From: a virus
Length of the DNA: 50,151 nucleotides
Virus record (IMG/VR): IMGVR_UViG_3300050124_000042
Coordinates: 1 to 50,151 of that record
Direction: 5' to 3' (one strand)
In this document: piece after piece, positions 8,406 through 17,993 of the stretch
Layout of the letters: every line of letters begins with the position of its first letter
How positions within the stretch are numbered: the first letter of the stretch is position 1
Made by a program: the position numbers and the translations under genes
The notes under the pieces: generated by a model
What the model was told of the DNA's origin: nothing
Seen by the model: the letters and a program-made list of their open reading frames with translations, nothing else
Databases searched by the model: none

Positions 8406-11400
8406 ATGGCATCAAATAGAATTCTTGTTGATTTGGATGGTGGTTTAATAAACAATCTAATTAACTGGAGACATAACCCTTTAACTAGCGCAGCTAGAAT
8501 ATCTCTTGGAGCATCATTAACCGCTGCTAACATAGGACTTTTTGTATTTGATATAAATCTTCTTCAAGGATTTTATTGGTCAGGAAGCGCATGGGTACCA
8601 TCAGGGGGAGGTGGGGGTGGTGCGGTTTGGGGAAGTATTACAGGTATACTTTCTAATCAAACTGATTTACAAAATGATTTAAATCTTAAAGCTAATATAT
8701 CTTCACTAGCACCGGTTGCTTTTTCTGGTCATTACTCTGACCTTACTGGACAACCTACATTGCTTTCTCAATTTACTAATGATCCAGGATATATAACTTC
8801 TGCTTCTCTTCCAACATTTAATAATGGATTAACAGAGACTTCAAATGTTGTTCAATTAGGTGGTTCTCTTATTCAAGATACATTTATTAATTTATCAACA
8901 TTTGGTCTTGCTTTACAATCAGCAGCGGGAACTCAATTTGCAATATCAGATGCAGGAATTACTGAACAGACAGCATATGATATTTATGGAAATAACTCAT
9001 CATTAGAGGTAATATCTTCTGGAATATTTGGTACTGTACAAGGCCCATCTGGAACGACCTTAATATATATTAAACCAGAGGGAATACTTATTACTTCTAA
9101 TTATTTTGCATTACAGGCACAATTAGAAATACAGGATGGAACTCAAGGGAACGTTGGAGACGTATTTACTTCTATAAATAATCAGGGTCTTGGTGCCTGG
9201 GTTACTCCTCCGTCTGGAGCAACAGGAGTATTAAGTGCAAATGATGGATTAAGTGTATCAGGCAGTGTTGCTAAATTAGGGCAAGCCGTTGGAGCAATAG
9301 GAAATCCTGCTGCGCTTACAGAAAATAGACAGTTACCAATGGGCGGTTTTAGTACGAATTTTGATAGTGGAAACTTTACTATTACAAATCCAAATCCATA
9401 TTTCTTAGATGTTACTGTGCCATCAGGGGGAGGGGTATATTATTTTAAGAGAGTTAATTTTAATACAAATGTAACATCACATCAGTTTTATGATTGGTAC
9501 CTTTCTACAGATAACGGAGATGGAACATTTGATCACGTTCAAGCACAAGGATTCCGTGGTAATGGTAATACTATACCTAACTGGTTTGAATCTTTAGAAT
9601 ATCAATACCTGAGTGCTGGTTATGAAAGACATATTCAATTCCAGGCTTATAATTCTGAATTGCGTTTGTCTTCTTATACTTATGCATTTTCTGGAATTGA
9701 CTTCGCGCATGATTCATGTCTATTTTTCCATTCACTTACTTCATGGGCAATTAGGAGTATGGGAACTCAACATGAGGGGTTATTTTATTCAGGTGGAACA
9801 CCAACAGCCCCTGGTCAATTCGGATTTGGTAATGATGATTTAGCGGGTGGAACTTTAACTGGTTATATTGAAAAATGCGATTCAGTAAATCACAAAGTAT
9901 CTTTACAAAATAATGGAAATGATCCATCTGGGACTTCTTATGAATTTCAAGGTTTTCCAAAAATATATTTTGATACCATAGGTTCTCATTCAATTTATGT
10001 TGATGGTTCCGATTGGTCTTTACATGCTGATAAGGTGTGGGTTGCAAATCCATCATCCAATACATTTTCTATTGATAATGCGTCTACTTTAGATTTACAA
10101 ATTAATTTCCAGCCTTCTAGGAATACGTATCATATGATCGTATCTACGGCAACGGCTGAGTGGGGAGATTATATTCCTTCACCTAACGGATACTCAAGAA
10201 CATTTTACTGGGGGACAACTCAGATGCTTTCATTGAGCAAATCGGTTGCTTTATTTAGTACACCGGTCCAGATTGAAGACGGAAGTCAGGGGACTATAGG
10301 AAATGTTTTTACTTCTATAGATATTAATGGAACCGGACGGTGGGAACCGGTATCAATTGGTGGAATTGCGGCTGGAGGAGATTTATCAGGAACCTTTCCA
10401 AATCCAACAGTCCTTAATAGTGCAGTAATAGGCAAAGTTCTTACTGGATATGTTTCAGGAGCAGGAGTTGTTTCCCCAACTGATACAATATTATCAGCTA
10501 TTGAAAAATTGAATGGTAATATTGGTGCTTTGGTTACCGGTGTATCATCATTTAATAGTCGTACCGGTGCTATTACTTTATTAAGTTCAGATGTAACAGG
10601 AGCTTTAGGATTTACACCACAACCGGCAGGAAATTATATTACTGCCTTAACTGGAGACGTTACAGCCGCCGGTCCAGGTTCATCAGTAGCAACTCTTGCG
10701 ACTGTTAATGCAAATGTTGGATCGTTTGGTGACGCTACCCACGTAGCAGCGTTTACTGTAAATGCAAAAGGATTAATTACAGCAGCTTCGAGCGTTGCAA
10801 TAACCTTCCCAGTGACTTCAGTATTTGGAAGAACGGGGGCGGTGGTTGCTACAACCGGAGATTATACTATTGCTCAAATTACAAATGGGTTGTCTAATGT
10901 TCTTGCATCGGGAGATTTGTTTGTAGGAAACGGAAGCAATATTGCTACAGGTGTACCTGCATCAGGTGATTTAACTCTAAGTAATACAGGAGCCTTTACA
11001 ATAGGATCTAACGTTGTTACGTATGCTAAAATGCAGCAAGCTTCTGCACATACTTTGCTTGGTAATCCGACAGGGGCAACAGCTAACATTTCTGAAATAA
11101 CTCTTGGTTCAGGTTTGTCATTTAGTGGAACAACTCTTACTGCTACAGGAACAGGTGGAACAGTAACTTCTTTTTCAGCGGGTACTCTTTCTCCTTTATT
11201 TACTACATCAGTTGCTAACCCAACCACTACCCCTGCATTAACCTTTAGTTTATCTAATGCAGGTGCGTTTACTATTTTCGGAAATGATACAGCGGGTTCA
11301 GCGGCACCAACATTCTTTACTCCGACTCTAACAGACGGACTTTTTGCGAACGAAGGAACAACAACTACTGTACTTCATGGAAACGCTGCGGGTAATCTTT

Positions 11401-12905
11401 CTTTTGCTGCTGTTGCAAATGCAGATCTTGCAAATAGTTCAATTACGTTTTCTGCACCAGGAACATCGGGACTTGCTCCTAACTGGTTGACTTCACCAGT
11501 ATCATTAGGAGGCACAGCAACATTAGAGATTCCTTTAGCTTCAACAGCAAGCGTTACAGCAGGATTAATAAGTAATACAAACTTTAATACTTTTAATAAT
11601 AAACAACCAGCGGGTAACTATATAACAGCTTTAACTGGAGATGGAACAGCGGCTGGTCCTGGTAGCGTTGCGTTTACACTTGCAACTGTCAATGCAAACG
11701 TTGGGACCTTTGGTGATTCAACCCATGTAGGACAATTCACTGTAAATGCTAAGGGATTAATAACAGCCGCTTCCGCTGTGGCTATTGCTTTTCCAGTAAC
11801 TTTTGTTTTCGGTAGAACCGGAGCAGTCGTTGCAACAACAGGTGATTATACGATAGCGCAAATTACAAATGGATTATCAAACGTTCTTGCGGCAACAGAT
11901 ATTTTTGTAGGAAGTGCTGGTGGTCTTGCTGTAGCTGTTCCTTTAACTGGGGATGCTTCTATAACAAGTGCTGGTGTATTAACCCTGGGAGCAAACGTTG
12001 TTACTTATGCAAAATTCCAACAAGTAGCAGCAGCAAGTTTAGTAGGAAATCCAACTGGATCATTGGCTAATGCAGAAGGAATTACTCTGGGAACAGGATT
12101 ATCTTTTACAGGAACCGTATTAAATGTGACAGGCATTCCAACATCTGTATCTAATATAGATGGTTCATTAACTATATCTCCTACAACAGGAGCCGTGATA
12201 GCTTCATTAAATGTAGCACACGCTAATACCTGGACAGGAATTCAGTCATTCACTGCTGGCACTTTAGTTTCACTTGCAAATACCGCTCTTGCTCCGGCTC
12301 ATACCTTTACCCTGTCAGGTGCTGTATTAATGACTTCTCCTGTAGCAGGGGATATGGAAGTAGATTCAACGGGTCTTCTTTATTATACTAACCTTTCCAC
12401 CTCTCGTGCTAAAGTGGATGTTGAACATTTTATATGTTTAACGGCTGCGTATACCCTTACTTCTCAGACTGGTGCTCAAAAGATGTTTAATGCTACTACT
12501 AATGGAGCATTAACTGTTGCTGCATCTACAACTTATTTCTTTGAGTGTGATTTTAATATAAGCAACATGTCTGCTACATCGGGTAGTTTTGGTTTTGCTT
12601 TTGGGGGAACTGCTACAATTACTTCTCAAGGTTGGAAAGCAGTTGCAACTAAAAGCACTTTAACTGCTGCGACTAATCCTACAATGACTTATAATACCAT
12701 AGCAAATATTACATTAACATCAGCTAATACAACAACAACCGGTGCAGCGTTGATTAGAGGTATAATAAGAATAAACGCTGGTGGTACACTTATACCACAA
12801 ATTTCTTTAGGTGTTGCAAACGCAGCTATTATGGGTGTCAACTCATATTTTAGAATCTGGCCTGTAGGATCAAATGTGGTAACAAATCTTGGAGCTTGGA
12901 GTTAA
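8406..12905 (+). CDS. Giant tail fibre protein with internal duplication
   Basis: This 1,499-residue fibre contains repeated fibre-shaft motifs: LTGQPTLLSQFTNDPGYIT, AGGDLSGTFPNPTV, FNSRTGAITLLSSDV..ALGFTP, and twice VFGRTGAVVATTGDYTIAQI. A block of about 517 nt occurs twice (about 10632-11150 and 11616-12134), encoding near-identical N-Y-I-T-A-L-T-G-D ... G-N-P-T-G segments of about 173 residues offset by 328 codons. A segment near residue 280 is paralogous to the fibre at 4551. The last 170 residues look like an independent beta-sandwich tip domain (from DVEHFICLTAAYTL to the end), a plausible receptor-binding head. It is likely trimeric and binds the host surface. Confidence 0.85.
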   Translation: MASNRILVDLDGGLINNLINWRHNPLTSAARISLGASLTAANIGLFVFDINLLQGFYWSGSAWVPSGGGGGGAVWGSITGILSNQTDLQNDLNLKANISSLAPVAFSGHYSDLTGQPTLLSQFTNDPGYITSASLPTFNNGLTETSNVVQLGGSLIQDTFINLSTFGLALQSAAGTQFAISDAGITEQTAYDIYGNNSSLEVISSGIFGTVQGPSGTTLIYIKPEGILITSNYFALQAQLEIQDGTQGNVGDVFTSINNQGLGAWVTPPSGATGVLSANDGLSVSGSVAKLGQAVGAIGNPAALTENRQLPMGGFSTNFDSGNFTITNPNPYFLDVTVPSGGGVYYFKRVNFNTNVTSHQFYDWYLSTDNGDGTFDHVQAQGFRGNGNTIPNWFESLEYQYLSAGYERHIQFQAYNSELRLSSYTYAFSGIDFAHDSCLFFHSLTSWAIRSMGTQHEGLFYSGGTPTAPGQFGFGNDDLAGGTLTGYIEKCDSVNHKVSLQNNGNDPSGTSYEFQGFPKIYFDTIGSHSIYVDGSDWSLHADKVWVANPSSNTFSIDNASTLDLQINFQPSRNTYHMIVSTATAEWGDYIPSPNGYSRTFYWGTTQMLSLSKSVALFSTPVQIEDGSQGTIGNVFTSIDINGTGRWEPVSIGGIAAGGDLSGTFPNPTVLNSAVIGKVLTGYVSGAGVVSPTDTILSAIEKLNGNIGALVTGVSSFNSRTGAITLLSSDVTGALGFTPQPAGNYITALTGDVTAAGPGSSVATLATVNANVGSFGDATHVAAFTVNAKGLITAASSVAITFPVTSVFGRTGAVVATTGDYTIAQITNGLSNVLASGDLFVGNGSNIATGVPASGDLTLSNTGAFTIGSNVVTYAKMQQASAHTLLGNPTGATANISEITLGSGLSFSGTTLTATGTGGTVTSFSAGTLSPLFTTSVANPTTTPALTFSLSNAGAFTIFGNDTAGSAAPTFFTPTLTDGLFANEGTTTTVLHGNAAGNLSFAAVANADLANSSITFSAPGTSGLAPNWLTSPVSLGGTATLEIPLASTASVTAGLISNTNFNTFNNKQPAGNYITALTGDGTAAGPGSVAFTLATVNANVGTFGDSTHVGQFTVNAKGLITAASAVAIAFPVTFVFGRTGAVVATTGDYTIAQITNGLSNVLAATDIFVGSAGGLAVAVPLTGDASITSAGVLTLGANVVTYAKFQQVAAASLVGNPTGSLANAEGITLGTGLSFTGTVLNVTGIPTSVSNIDGSLTISPTTGAVIASLNVAHANTWTGIQSFTAGTLVSLANTALAPAHTFTLSGAVLMTSPVAGDMEVDSTGLLYYTNLSTSRAKVDVEHFICLTAAYTLTSQTGAQKMFNATTNGALTVAASTTYFFECDFNISNMSATSGSFGFAFGGTATITSQGWKAVATKSTLTAATNPTMTYNTIANITLTSANTTTTGAALIRGIIRINAGGTLIPQISLGVANAAIMGVNSYFRIWPVGSNVVTNLGAWS
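10632..12134 (+). repeat. Direct duplication within the giant fibre gene (two copies, 984-base offset)
   Basis: Copy A runs from about 10632 to 11150 and copy B from about 11616 to 12134. The proteins match throughout (TVNANVGxFGDxTHV, FTVNAKGLITAAS, VFGRTGAVVATTGDYT, NVVTYAKxQQ, LVGNPTG) while the DNA has diverged at many third positions. That indicates an old duplication kept under protein-level selection, or exchange with a related fibre. About 466 bases of unrelated fibre sequence separate the copies. Confidence 0.8.
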
Positions 12906-12919
12906 TAAAAAAATAATTT

Positions 12920-13867
12920 ATGGCCTATAATACTGATCCTATCGCTTCTTCTGGTCAAACCGGTTTATTAGCCGCTACTGATTTTAATACATTCAGTAAT
13001 AAGGCTAGAACTATTAATGTACAAATATTTAATACAGCGGGTATATTTACTTGGACTAAACCAGCCGGAGCACAAATAGTTCATGTTAAAATGATTGGTG
13101 GAGGTGGAGGTGGGCTTGCTGGTAGTATTGCGACAAGTGGTACAGCTATTGGAGGAACAGGTGGTGGTAGTGGAGGACTTTCTGAAAGTATATTTCCTGC
13201 CGTATTGTTAGGAGCAACGGAAACTGTTATAGTAGGGGCGGGTGGAACCGGTGGAACTGGTATTAATACAGTGGGTAATCCTACAGTATTAGGAACTAAC
13301 GGTGGAGCATCTTCTTTCGGTTCATGGTTATTTGCAAGTCTTGGAAGTGCCGGAACATCAGCCGGAACAGTGGGTTTAGCTGGTGGTGGTTATCCTGCAA
13401 TTTCAGGAGCAGCTACAAATAATGGTAGTAATGGTGGAGCAGCAGGAGGAGCTGTAGTTGGTACCTTTATGGCTCCTTCAGGGGGTGGTGCAGGGGGTAA
13501 TATTACAGCAGGTGGACAAACTCCTGGTGAGAATGGCGGGACAGTTGGTGCTGCTAATCTTGCAAATAGAAATTCACCAGCAGGATATGCTGGTCTTATA
13601 GAAGGTGGACTTGGTGCAACCTCATTAGTATCACCAAATGGTGGAAATGGAAATACATTAGGTGTAAATTCAATTGTTGGTGGTTCTGGTGGTGGGGGAG
13701 GAATGTTTGCACAAGCAGCAGATAATTCTAACGCTGGTAATGGCGGTAATGGTGGATTCCCAGGTGGTGGGGGTGGAGGAGGAGGTGCTAATAGACAAGC
13801 TGGTTTCTTCTCAGGAAATGGTGGTAATGGAGCAAGCGGTATAGTAGTTGTAACAACATACTTTTAA
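12920..13867 (+). CDS. Glycine-rich tail-tip protein
   Basis: This 315-residue protein has an N-terminal segment with the phage motif F-N-T-A-G-I-F-T-W-T-K-P-A-G, then V-H-V-K-M-I-G-G-G-G-G-G. More than 200 residues follow dominated by Gly, Ser, Asn and Ala (GGTGGGSGG, GGSGGGGGMF, GGGGGGGG), ending G-N-G-A-S-G-I-V-V-V-T-T. This is the known architecture of Gly-rich phage tail-tip/adhesin domains, whose polyglycine-II-like loops form variable receptor-binding tips. It shares its MAYNT start with the gene at 5783 and follows the giant fibre. Confidence 0.75.
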   Translation: MAYNTDPIASSGQTGLLAATDFNTFSNKARTINVQIFNTAGIFTWTKPAGAQIVHVKMIGGGGGGLAGSIATSGTAIGGTGGGSGGLSESIFPAVLLGATETVIVGAGGTGGTGINTVGNPTVLGTNGGASSFGSWLFASLGSAGTSAGTVGLAGGGYPAISGAATNNGSNGGAAGGAVVGTFMAPSGGGAGGNITAGGQTPGENGGTVGAANLANRNSPAGYAGLIEGGLGATSLVSPNGGNGNTLGVNSIVGGSGGGGGMFAQAADNSNAGNGGNGGFPGGGGGGGGANRQAGFFSGNGGNGASGIVVVTTYF

Positions 13868-13876
13868 AAATAATAT

Positions 13877-15232
13877 ATGGCAATTTATTCGATTGGTTTA
13901 GGTAGTGGAATTTTAAGTTTACCGGTAGGATTAAAACCCGGTGATATTGTAAATATTAATGCAGGAACTTATCCTGGTATTAATGTTTCTGGTCTTACAG
14001 GAGTAACATTTCTTCCTGTTGGGGGAACTGTAACATTTACTTCAAGTATTATCCTTGGTAAGACAGAAAATATTATTTTTGATGGAAGCGGTCTTGCTGG
14101 AGTTAAATATGGTTTCATTTATGGTGGAACAGGAACAGTATTTAATCATGGTGGTGGAAATAACGTAAATGACCTCTTTAAAGCATTTAGTATTGCAAAA
14201 ACAGTATCCAATATATTTGACGGATCAGGTAACGCAATTACTTACACAGGAACTCCACAAACCGCTCTTTACTACGGACTGACTGTAGATACCTTTGCTT
14301 TTGGAGGCCCAACTTTACTTTATAATGGTACATGGGAATCTCCACTTACTTATCATAACGTAAATATTGATTCACTGTTCAGTAATATAATTGTTACTAA
14401 TGACGGAACAGGATCAGGTACAAAAGTATTTGGTAATTCTATTTATGCATTAAGAGCATATAATTGGACTGTTACAGGACCAACTCTTACGAATAATGGA
14501 GATCTTGGTATATTTGAAATTTTATCTGGTAACTCTTGGTTAGCGAATATATATAGAAGTGGGGGATGGGGATATATTCAACGTTTATTCCAAGTTGTTC
14601 TTGGAGGACTTCTTTTTACTAATCAGGATTCTTATATATATAATGTTATTGACGTAAACACTGTTCACTACGGAACTGTAGATGTTCGTATTGATACATC
14701 GTTACTTAATTCAAAAGCTACTATTCCTTTAACAGGAGGAAATTTCTTTTTCTTAAATAATGATTCAGGAGATAAAACAGATGACGGTACGTATGTCACT
14801 AACGCTGTTGTTCTTGGAGCTATGGTTGATGACCAGGGAAAAATGTATACAGCGACTATACAAAATAACTTTGCCTGGAACGCTATGGCAACCACACAAT
14901 CAGGTGGATCAAGCTTACTAAAAAATAATAGTAACGGACAGGCTCTTATAGTTGAATCTAATAATATTGATTTGATTCCAGGAGTTCCTTTACCATCCGG
15001 ATATTTAATTGATAAAATTAATTTTGTTCCTTCTGTAGGTTCTCTATTAATTGGAAAAGGAACGAGCGAAAGTATAGTAATTGTAGATATTTATGGAAAG
15101 CCAAGAACCAACCCTCCGGATATTGGAGCCGTTCAAAGCGTTCCTCTTAAACAACGTACAGTTGTTTCATTTGTAGGATCTTCAGGTAAAACAACATTTA
15201 CTTATGATGATGGAAGTACATCTCAAATTTAA
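13877..15232 (+). CDS. Right-handed parallel beta-helix tail protein
   Basis: This 451-residue protein begins with coil-like strands (LKPGDIVNINAGTYPGINVSGLTGVTFLPV) typical of right-handed parallel beta-helix/pectate-lyase-fold phage proteins. Near the end it has the family signature Y-G-K-P-R-T-N-P-P-D-I-G-A-V, close to the D.xGxxR...pDIGA motif that ends many such domains. Phage beta-helix proteins commonly degrade or bind surface polysaccharide. No catalytic residues can be assigned by eye. It is the last fibre-type gene before an HNH gene and the lysozyme. Confidence 0.7.
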   Translation: MAIYSIGLGSGILSLPVGLKPGDIVNINAGTYPGINVSGLTGVTFLPVGGTVTFTSSIILGKTENIIFDGSGLAGVKYGFIYGGTGTVFNHGGGNNVNDLFKAFSIAKTVSNIFDGSGNAITYTGTPQTALYYGLTVDTFAFGGPTLLYNGTWESPLTYHNVNIDSLFSNIIVTNDGTGSGTKVFGNSIYALRAYNWTVTGPTLTNNGDLGIFEILSGNSWLANIYRSGGWGYIQRLFQVVLGGLLFTNQDSYIYNVIDVNTVHYGTVDVRIDTSLLNSKATIPLTGGNFFFLNNDSGDKTDDGTYVTNAVVLGAMVDDQGKMYTATIQNNFAWNAMATTQSGGSSLLKNNSNGQALIVESNNIDLIPGVPLPSGYLIDKINFVPSVGSLLIGKGTSESIVIVDIYGKPRTNPPDIGAVQSVPLKQRTVVSFVGSSGKTTFTYDDGSTSQI

Positions 15233-15235
15233 TAT

Positions 15236-15763
15236 ATGGGTTATCAAATATCAAGTAATGATAAAGTGGTTATTTGTATAAAATGTAAACAAGAAAAACC
15301 ACAGACTGAAGATTATTTTTGTAGAAACAGTGATCGTTTATCTGGCTTTCTTGAAGTTTGTAAAATTTGTGATAATGAAAGACAAAGAATTAGACGGGCT
15401 AATTGGTCTAAAGAAACTAGGAAAGATAGATTAAAAAAGAAATCCGAATATGCTTCTACGAAAGGAAAACCTGGTCAAATTAAAATGTGTTATACTCAAA
15501 TTGATCAAAGGAAAGGACTTCTAAATGATTTAACGAAATCATTTATTAAAAACGCTTTAGAACAAACTTGTGCGTACTGTGGATTTGAATCAACCGGCCT
15601 TGATAGATTGGATAATTCAAAGGGACATTTACAAAGCAATTGTATACCGTGTTGTAAAGAATGTAATATAGCTAGATTAAATCATTTTTCATATTCTGAA
15701 ATGTTAATAATTGGAAAAGCTATAAGAGAAGTTAAATTATCAAGAATAATAAATAATAATTAA
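15236..15763 (+). CDS. HNH endonuclease (free-standing, homing-type)
   Basis: This 175-residue protein has an N-terminal Cys cluster (CIKCKQEKP ... CKICDNERQR) and a C-terminal HNH-like core: C-A-Y-C-G-F, then G-L-D-R-L-D-N-S-K-G, then N-C-I-P-C-C-K-E-C-N. The Asp-Arg-Leu-Asp-Asn and paired CxxC motifs are those of zinc-stabilised HNH nucleases. It is wedged between the beta-helix gene and the lysozyme, 3 and 5 bases away. It most likely cuts DNA to spread itself or adjoining sequence; it has no obvious tail function. Confidence 0.8.
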   Translation: MGYQISSNDKVVICIKCKQEKPQTEDYFCRNSDRLSGFLEVCKICDNERQRIRRANWSKETRKDRLKKKSEYASTKGKPGQIKMCYTQIDQRKGLLNDLTKSFIKNALEQTCAYCGFESTGLDRLDNSKGHLQSNCIPCCKECNIARLNHFSYSEMLIIGKAIREVKLSRIINNN

Positions 15764-15768
15764 ATAAA

Positions 15769-16221
15769 ATGTATACCATATCTTCAAATGGAGTTTTAAT
15801 TACTGAACAATTCGAAGGATTCATACCACACCCATATCAAAAACCTGGTGATATTCCAACGATTGGGTACGGTACGACCTTTTATCCTGGTGGAAGAAAG
15901 GTTACTATGCAAGATCCATCCATTACAAGGCAACAAGGTCTTTCATACCTTTTAAATTATATGAATGTCCTAGTATCTCCTATTTTAAATAATCATGTAA
16001 CGTTTCCTTTGAATCAAAACCAGGTAGACTCTCTTGCTGATTTTATTTATAATGAGGGGAGTGGAGGCTTTATAGGATCTCATCTTTTAGTTGCGATTAA
16101 TTCAAATGCTGGTCAAGGTGCCATTTCTGCTGAGTTTAGAAAATGGGTTTATTTTAATCATCAGGTGGACCAGGTTTTGGTCCAGAGAAGAGAAGGAGAA
16201 ATAAAATTGTTTTTTAGCTAA
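15769..16221 (+). CDS. Endolysin, GH24 phage-type lysozyme
   Basis: This 150-residue protein has the GH24 signature: F-E-G-F with the general-acid Glu at residue 16, then P-T-I-G-Y-G-T-T (30-37), and the family's closing R-R-E-G-E-I-K-L-F-F. It should cleave the peptidoglycan glycan strand to release progeny. No signal peptide is seen, so it probably needs one of the holin candidates encoded at 6049-7299. The residue aligned with the usual second catalytic Asp (Y-x-D-P) is Lys25, with Asp28 three residues on. This is the last gene of the plus-strand block. Confidence 0.85.
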   Translation: MYTISSNGVLITEQFEGFIPHPYQKPGDIPTIGYGTTFYPGGRKVTMQDPSITRQQGLSYLLNYMNVLVSPILNNHVTFPLNQNQVDSLADFIYNEGSGGFIGSHLLVAINSNAGQGAISAEFRKWVYFNHQVDQVLVQRREGEIKLFFS

Positions 16222-16226
16222 TAAAA

Positions 16227-16249
16227 AAGCCGGATATTTAATCCGGCTT
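16227..16249. terminator. Bidirectional intrinsic terminator
   Basis: AAGCCGGAT-ATTTA-ATCCGGCTT forms a perfect 9-bp stem with a 5-nt loop. It is flanked by an A-run on the left (16223-16228) and an AT-rich tail on the right. It lies between the convergent lysozyme and the minus-strand gene at 16255, so it can stop both transcripts. Confidence 0.8.
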
Positions 16250-16254
16250 AATTA

Positions 16255-16479
16255 TTAATTGTCAATTACATCTTGAGGAATTTCTTTTGTTCCTTCCTGT
16301 TTTTCAGGAGCATTTACGCTTTCTTTAACTTTAGAACCTTCAGCTTGAGCTTCCTTATCTCTAAGTGCTCTAACCTGTTGAAAAAATACTACAATCCCAA
16401 AACCGTGTTTTGTTGGCACTTCCTGGATTAGTTTGTCTAGCTGTTGTAATTCAGCGTCTTTGATTAATAAATCTGGCAT
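16255..16479 (-). CDS. Small acidic hypothetical protein
   Basis: This 74-residue protein has a helical N-terminal half (DAELQQLDKLIQEVPTKHGFGIVVFFQQVRAL) and a charged, low-complexity C-terminal half rich in Glu, Lys and Gln. It is the last gene of the long minus-strand transcript, directly downstream of recA. Co-expression with RecA is implied but no function is recognised. Confidence 0.55.
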   Translation of the reverse strand: MPDLLIKDAELQQLDKLIQEVPTKHGFGIVVFFQQVRALRDKEAQAEGSKVKESVNAPEKQEGTKEIPQDVIDN

Positions 16480-16511
16480 TTGTGTGTGTTTTTAAACGTT
16501 TAAAAAAGAGT

Positions 16512-17519
16512 TTATAATTTGAGTTTTTCCTTGACCTTTTCTAAGATCTCAGTACGTAACTCCGGGTTATCATTTAATAGAGTACAGACAGCATCCCTTC
16601 CCTGCCCAATTTTATCTTCACCATAAGCATACCAGGAACCGCTCTTCTTGATGATTCCTAGCCCCGTGGCTATGTCCACTAGTTCAGCACTTGAATCTAT
16701 ACCCTGGCCGAATATGAGGTCAAATTCAGCCACCTTAAAGGGTGGAGCGACCTTGTTCTTAACTACCTTCACCTTAACCCTGTTCCCAATGGCTTCGTCA
16801 CCGTCTTTCAGGACCCCGATCTTACGCACATCAAGACGTATGGAAGCGTAGAATTTAAGGGCATTTCCCCCAGAAGTGGTTTCCGGGGACCCGAACATCA
16901 CACCTATCTTCTCTCTTAACTGATTGATGAAGATGACAATAGCGTTAGATTTAGAGGTTTTGGCTGTAAGTTTACGCATGGTCTGACCCATAAGCCGGGC
17001 CTGTAATCCCATTTTCTGGTCCCCTATTTCTCCTTCTAGTTCAGCTTTAGGTACTAAAGCGGCCACAGAATCTACAACTATAATATCCACGGCACCGGAT
17101 TCCACAAGCCGGTCAGTGATTTCCAGGGCCTGTTCTCCGTAGTCGGGTTGATTGATGATAAGCTCGTCTGTGTTTATACCCATTCTCAAGGCATAAGATT
17201 CATCAAAAGCGTGTTCTACGTCAATAATTGCAGCGATTCCACCAAGTTTCTGTACCTGGGCAATCACATGCATAGCCAGGGTGGTCTTCCCACCGCTTTC
17301 TGGGCCGTATATCTCAACGATCCTACCTTTGGGTAGTCCTCCGACTCCAAGGGCTATATCAAGCCCTAATGAGCCTGTAGACACTACTTCTATATTCTTG
17401 TTGGGACTATCTCCCAACATCATGACCGTACCGGTCCCAAAATCCTTGTCAATCTTGTCCATTGTAACTTTAAGCTTTTTAAGCTTTTCTACGTCTCTGG
17501 TTTCTTTTTTCTTTGCCAT
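16512..17519 (-). CDS. recA: RecA recombinase
   Basis: This 335-residue, near full-length bacterial-type RecA has a short N-terminal helical domain, [26 protein letters not shown], Walker A G-P-E-S-G-G-K-T (72-79), I-D-V-E-H-A-F-D, Walker B ([14 protein letters not shown]), and the L2-region motifs [18 protein letters not shown] and [10 protein letters not shown]. It polymerises on single-stranded DNA for strand exchange. The coding strand is visibly richer in G and C than neighbouring genes, suggesting more recent acquisition from a Bacteroidota host. A host-like Ser in the P-loop is Gly here, and the acidic C-terminal tail of cellular RecA is reduced. Confidence 0.95.
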   Translation of the reverse strand: MAKKKETRDVEKLKKLKVTMDKIDKDFGTGTVMMLGDSPNKNIEVVSTGSLGLDIALGVGGLPKGRIVEIYGPESGGKTTLAMHVIAQVQKLGGIAAIIDVEHAFDESYALRMGINTDELIINQPDYGEQALEITDRLVESGAVDIIVVDSVAALVPKAELEGEIGDQKMGLQARLMGQTMRKLTAKTSKSNAIVIFINQLREKIGVMFGSPETTSGGNALKFYASIRLDVRKIGVLKDGDEAIGNRVKVKVVKNKVAPPFKVAEFDLIFGQGIDSSAELVDIATGLGIIKKSGSWYAYGEDKIGQGRDAVCTLLNDNPELRTEILEKVKEKLKL

Positions 17520-17789
17520 TTATCGTATTATGTGGTTTATTATAGCTAAAGCAGCACTGTCTCTGAGTTCTGGTGTAACCTCTAAATCCTTATCAAAGAA
17601 TTCGATTAAACGAGTCTGAAAGTCAGGGGATAAACCCTGCGGGGGCTGTTTAATTTGTCCGATAGTCTTAAAGTTCAATTCAAATCCTCCCTCCTCACAA
17701 TACTTGATTTCGCAATCAATTTCGTCTCTAGTTGCGGCTAAGATAGTACCATCCGTTAGTTCGATCACAAATATAATATCTTTTTTCAT
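17520..17789 (-). CDS. Hypothetical protein upstream of recA
   Basis: The ATG at 17789 (MKKDIIFVIELTDGTILAATRDE) is preferred to the upstream start at 17819, which would overlap the previous gene. The 89-residue product begins with a small beta-rich domain and ends in a helix (TPELRDSAALAIINHIIR). Its stop directly precedes the recA ATG, so the two are co-transcribed. No family is recognised. Confidence 0.55.
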   Translation of the reverse strand: MKKDIIFVIELTDGTILAATRDEIDCEIKYCEEGGFELNFKTIGQIKQPPQGLSPDFQTRLIEFFDKDLEVTPELRDSAALAIINHIIR

Positions 17790-17809
17790 ATTATCCAAAT
17801 TTAAGGAAT

Positions 17810-17992
17810 TTAATACCAACAGTCTTCATGACATTGACCTACCGTTCCATGACCGCACAGACAAGGTTCGTCTTTATGATCATTTACGTGCTTTTCATAT
17901 CTCTTTTTTTGAAACGCAAGGTTTTTTGGACTCATCTGCTCTTCAAAGTTTATGGGTTCTCTTTTTTCTATTTCTGGATCAAAGTCTTTCAT
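17810..17992 (-). CDS. Small Cys/His-rich protein
   Basis: This 60-residue protein is charged throughout and ends with C-L-C-G-H-G-T-V-G-Q-C-H-E-D-C-W-Y. Four Cys and two His in 16 residues look like a compact zinc-binding site. It lies one base downstream of the glycosyltransferase stop. A zinc-ribbon-like regulatory or accessory role is possible but not shown. Confidence 0.5.
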   Translation of the reverse strand: MKDFDPEIEKREPINFEEQMSPKNLAFQKKRYEKHVNDHKDEPCLCGHGTVGQCHEDCWY

Positions 17993-17993
17993 G

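Noticed and set aside
10874-11227. 117-residue minus-strand frame rich in Val and Pro
   Set aside because: Antisense shadow of the duplicated fibre block.
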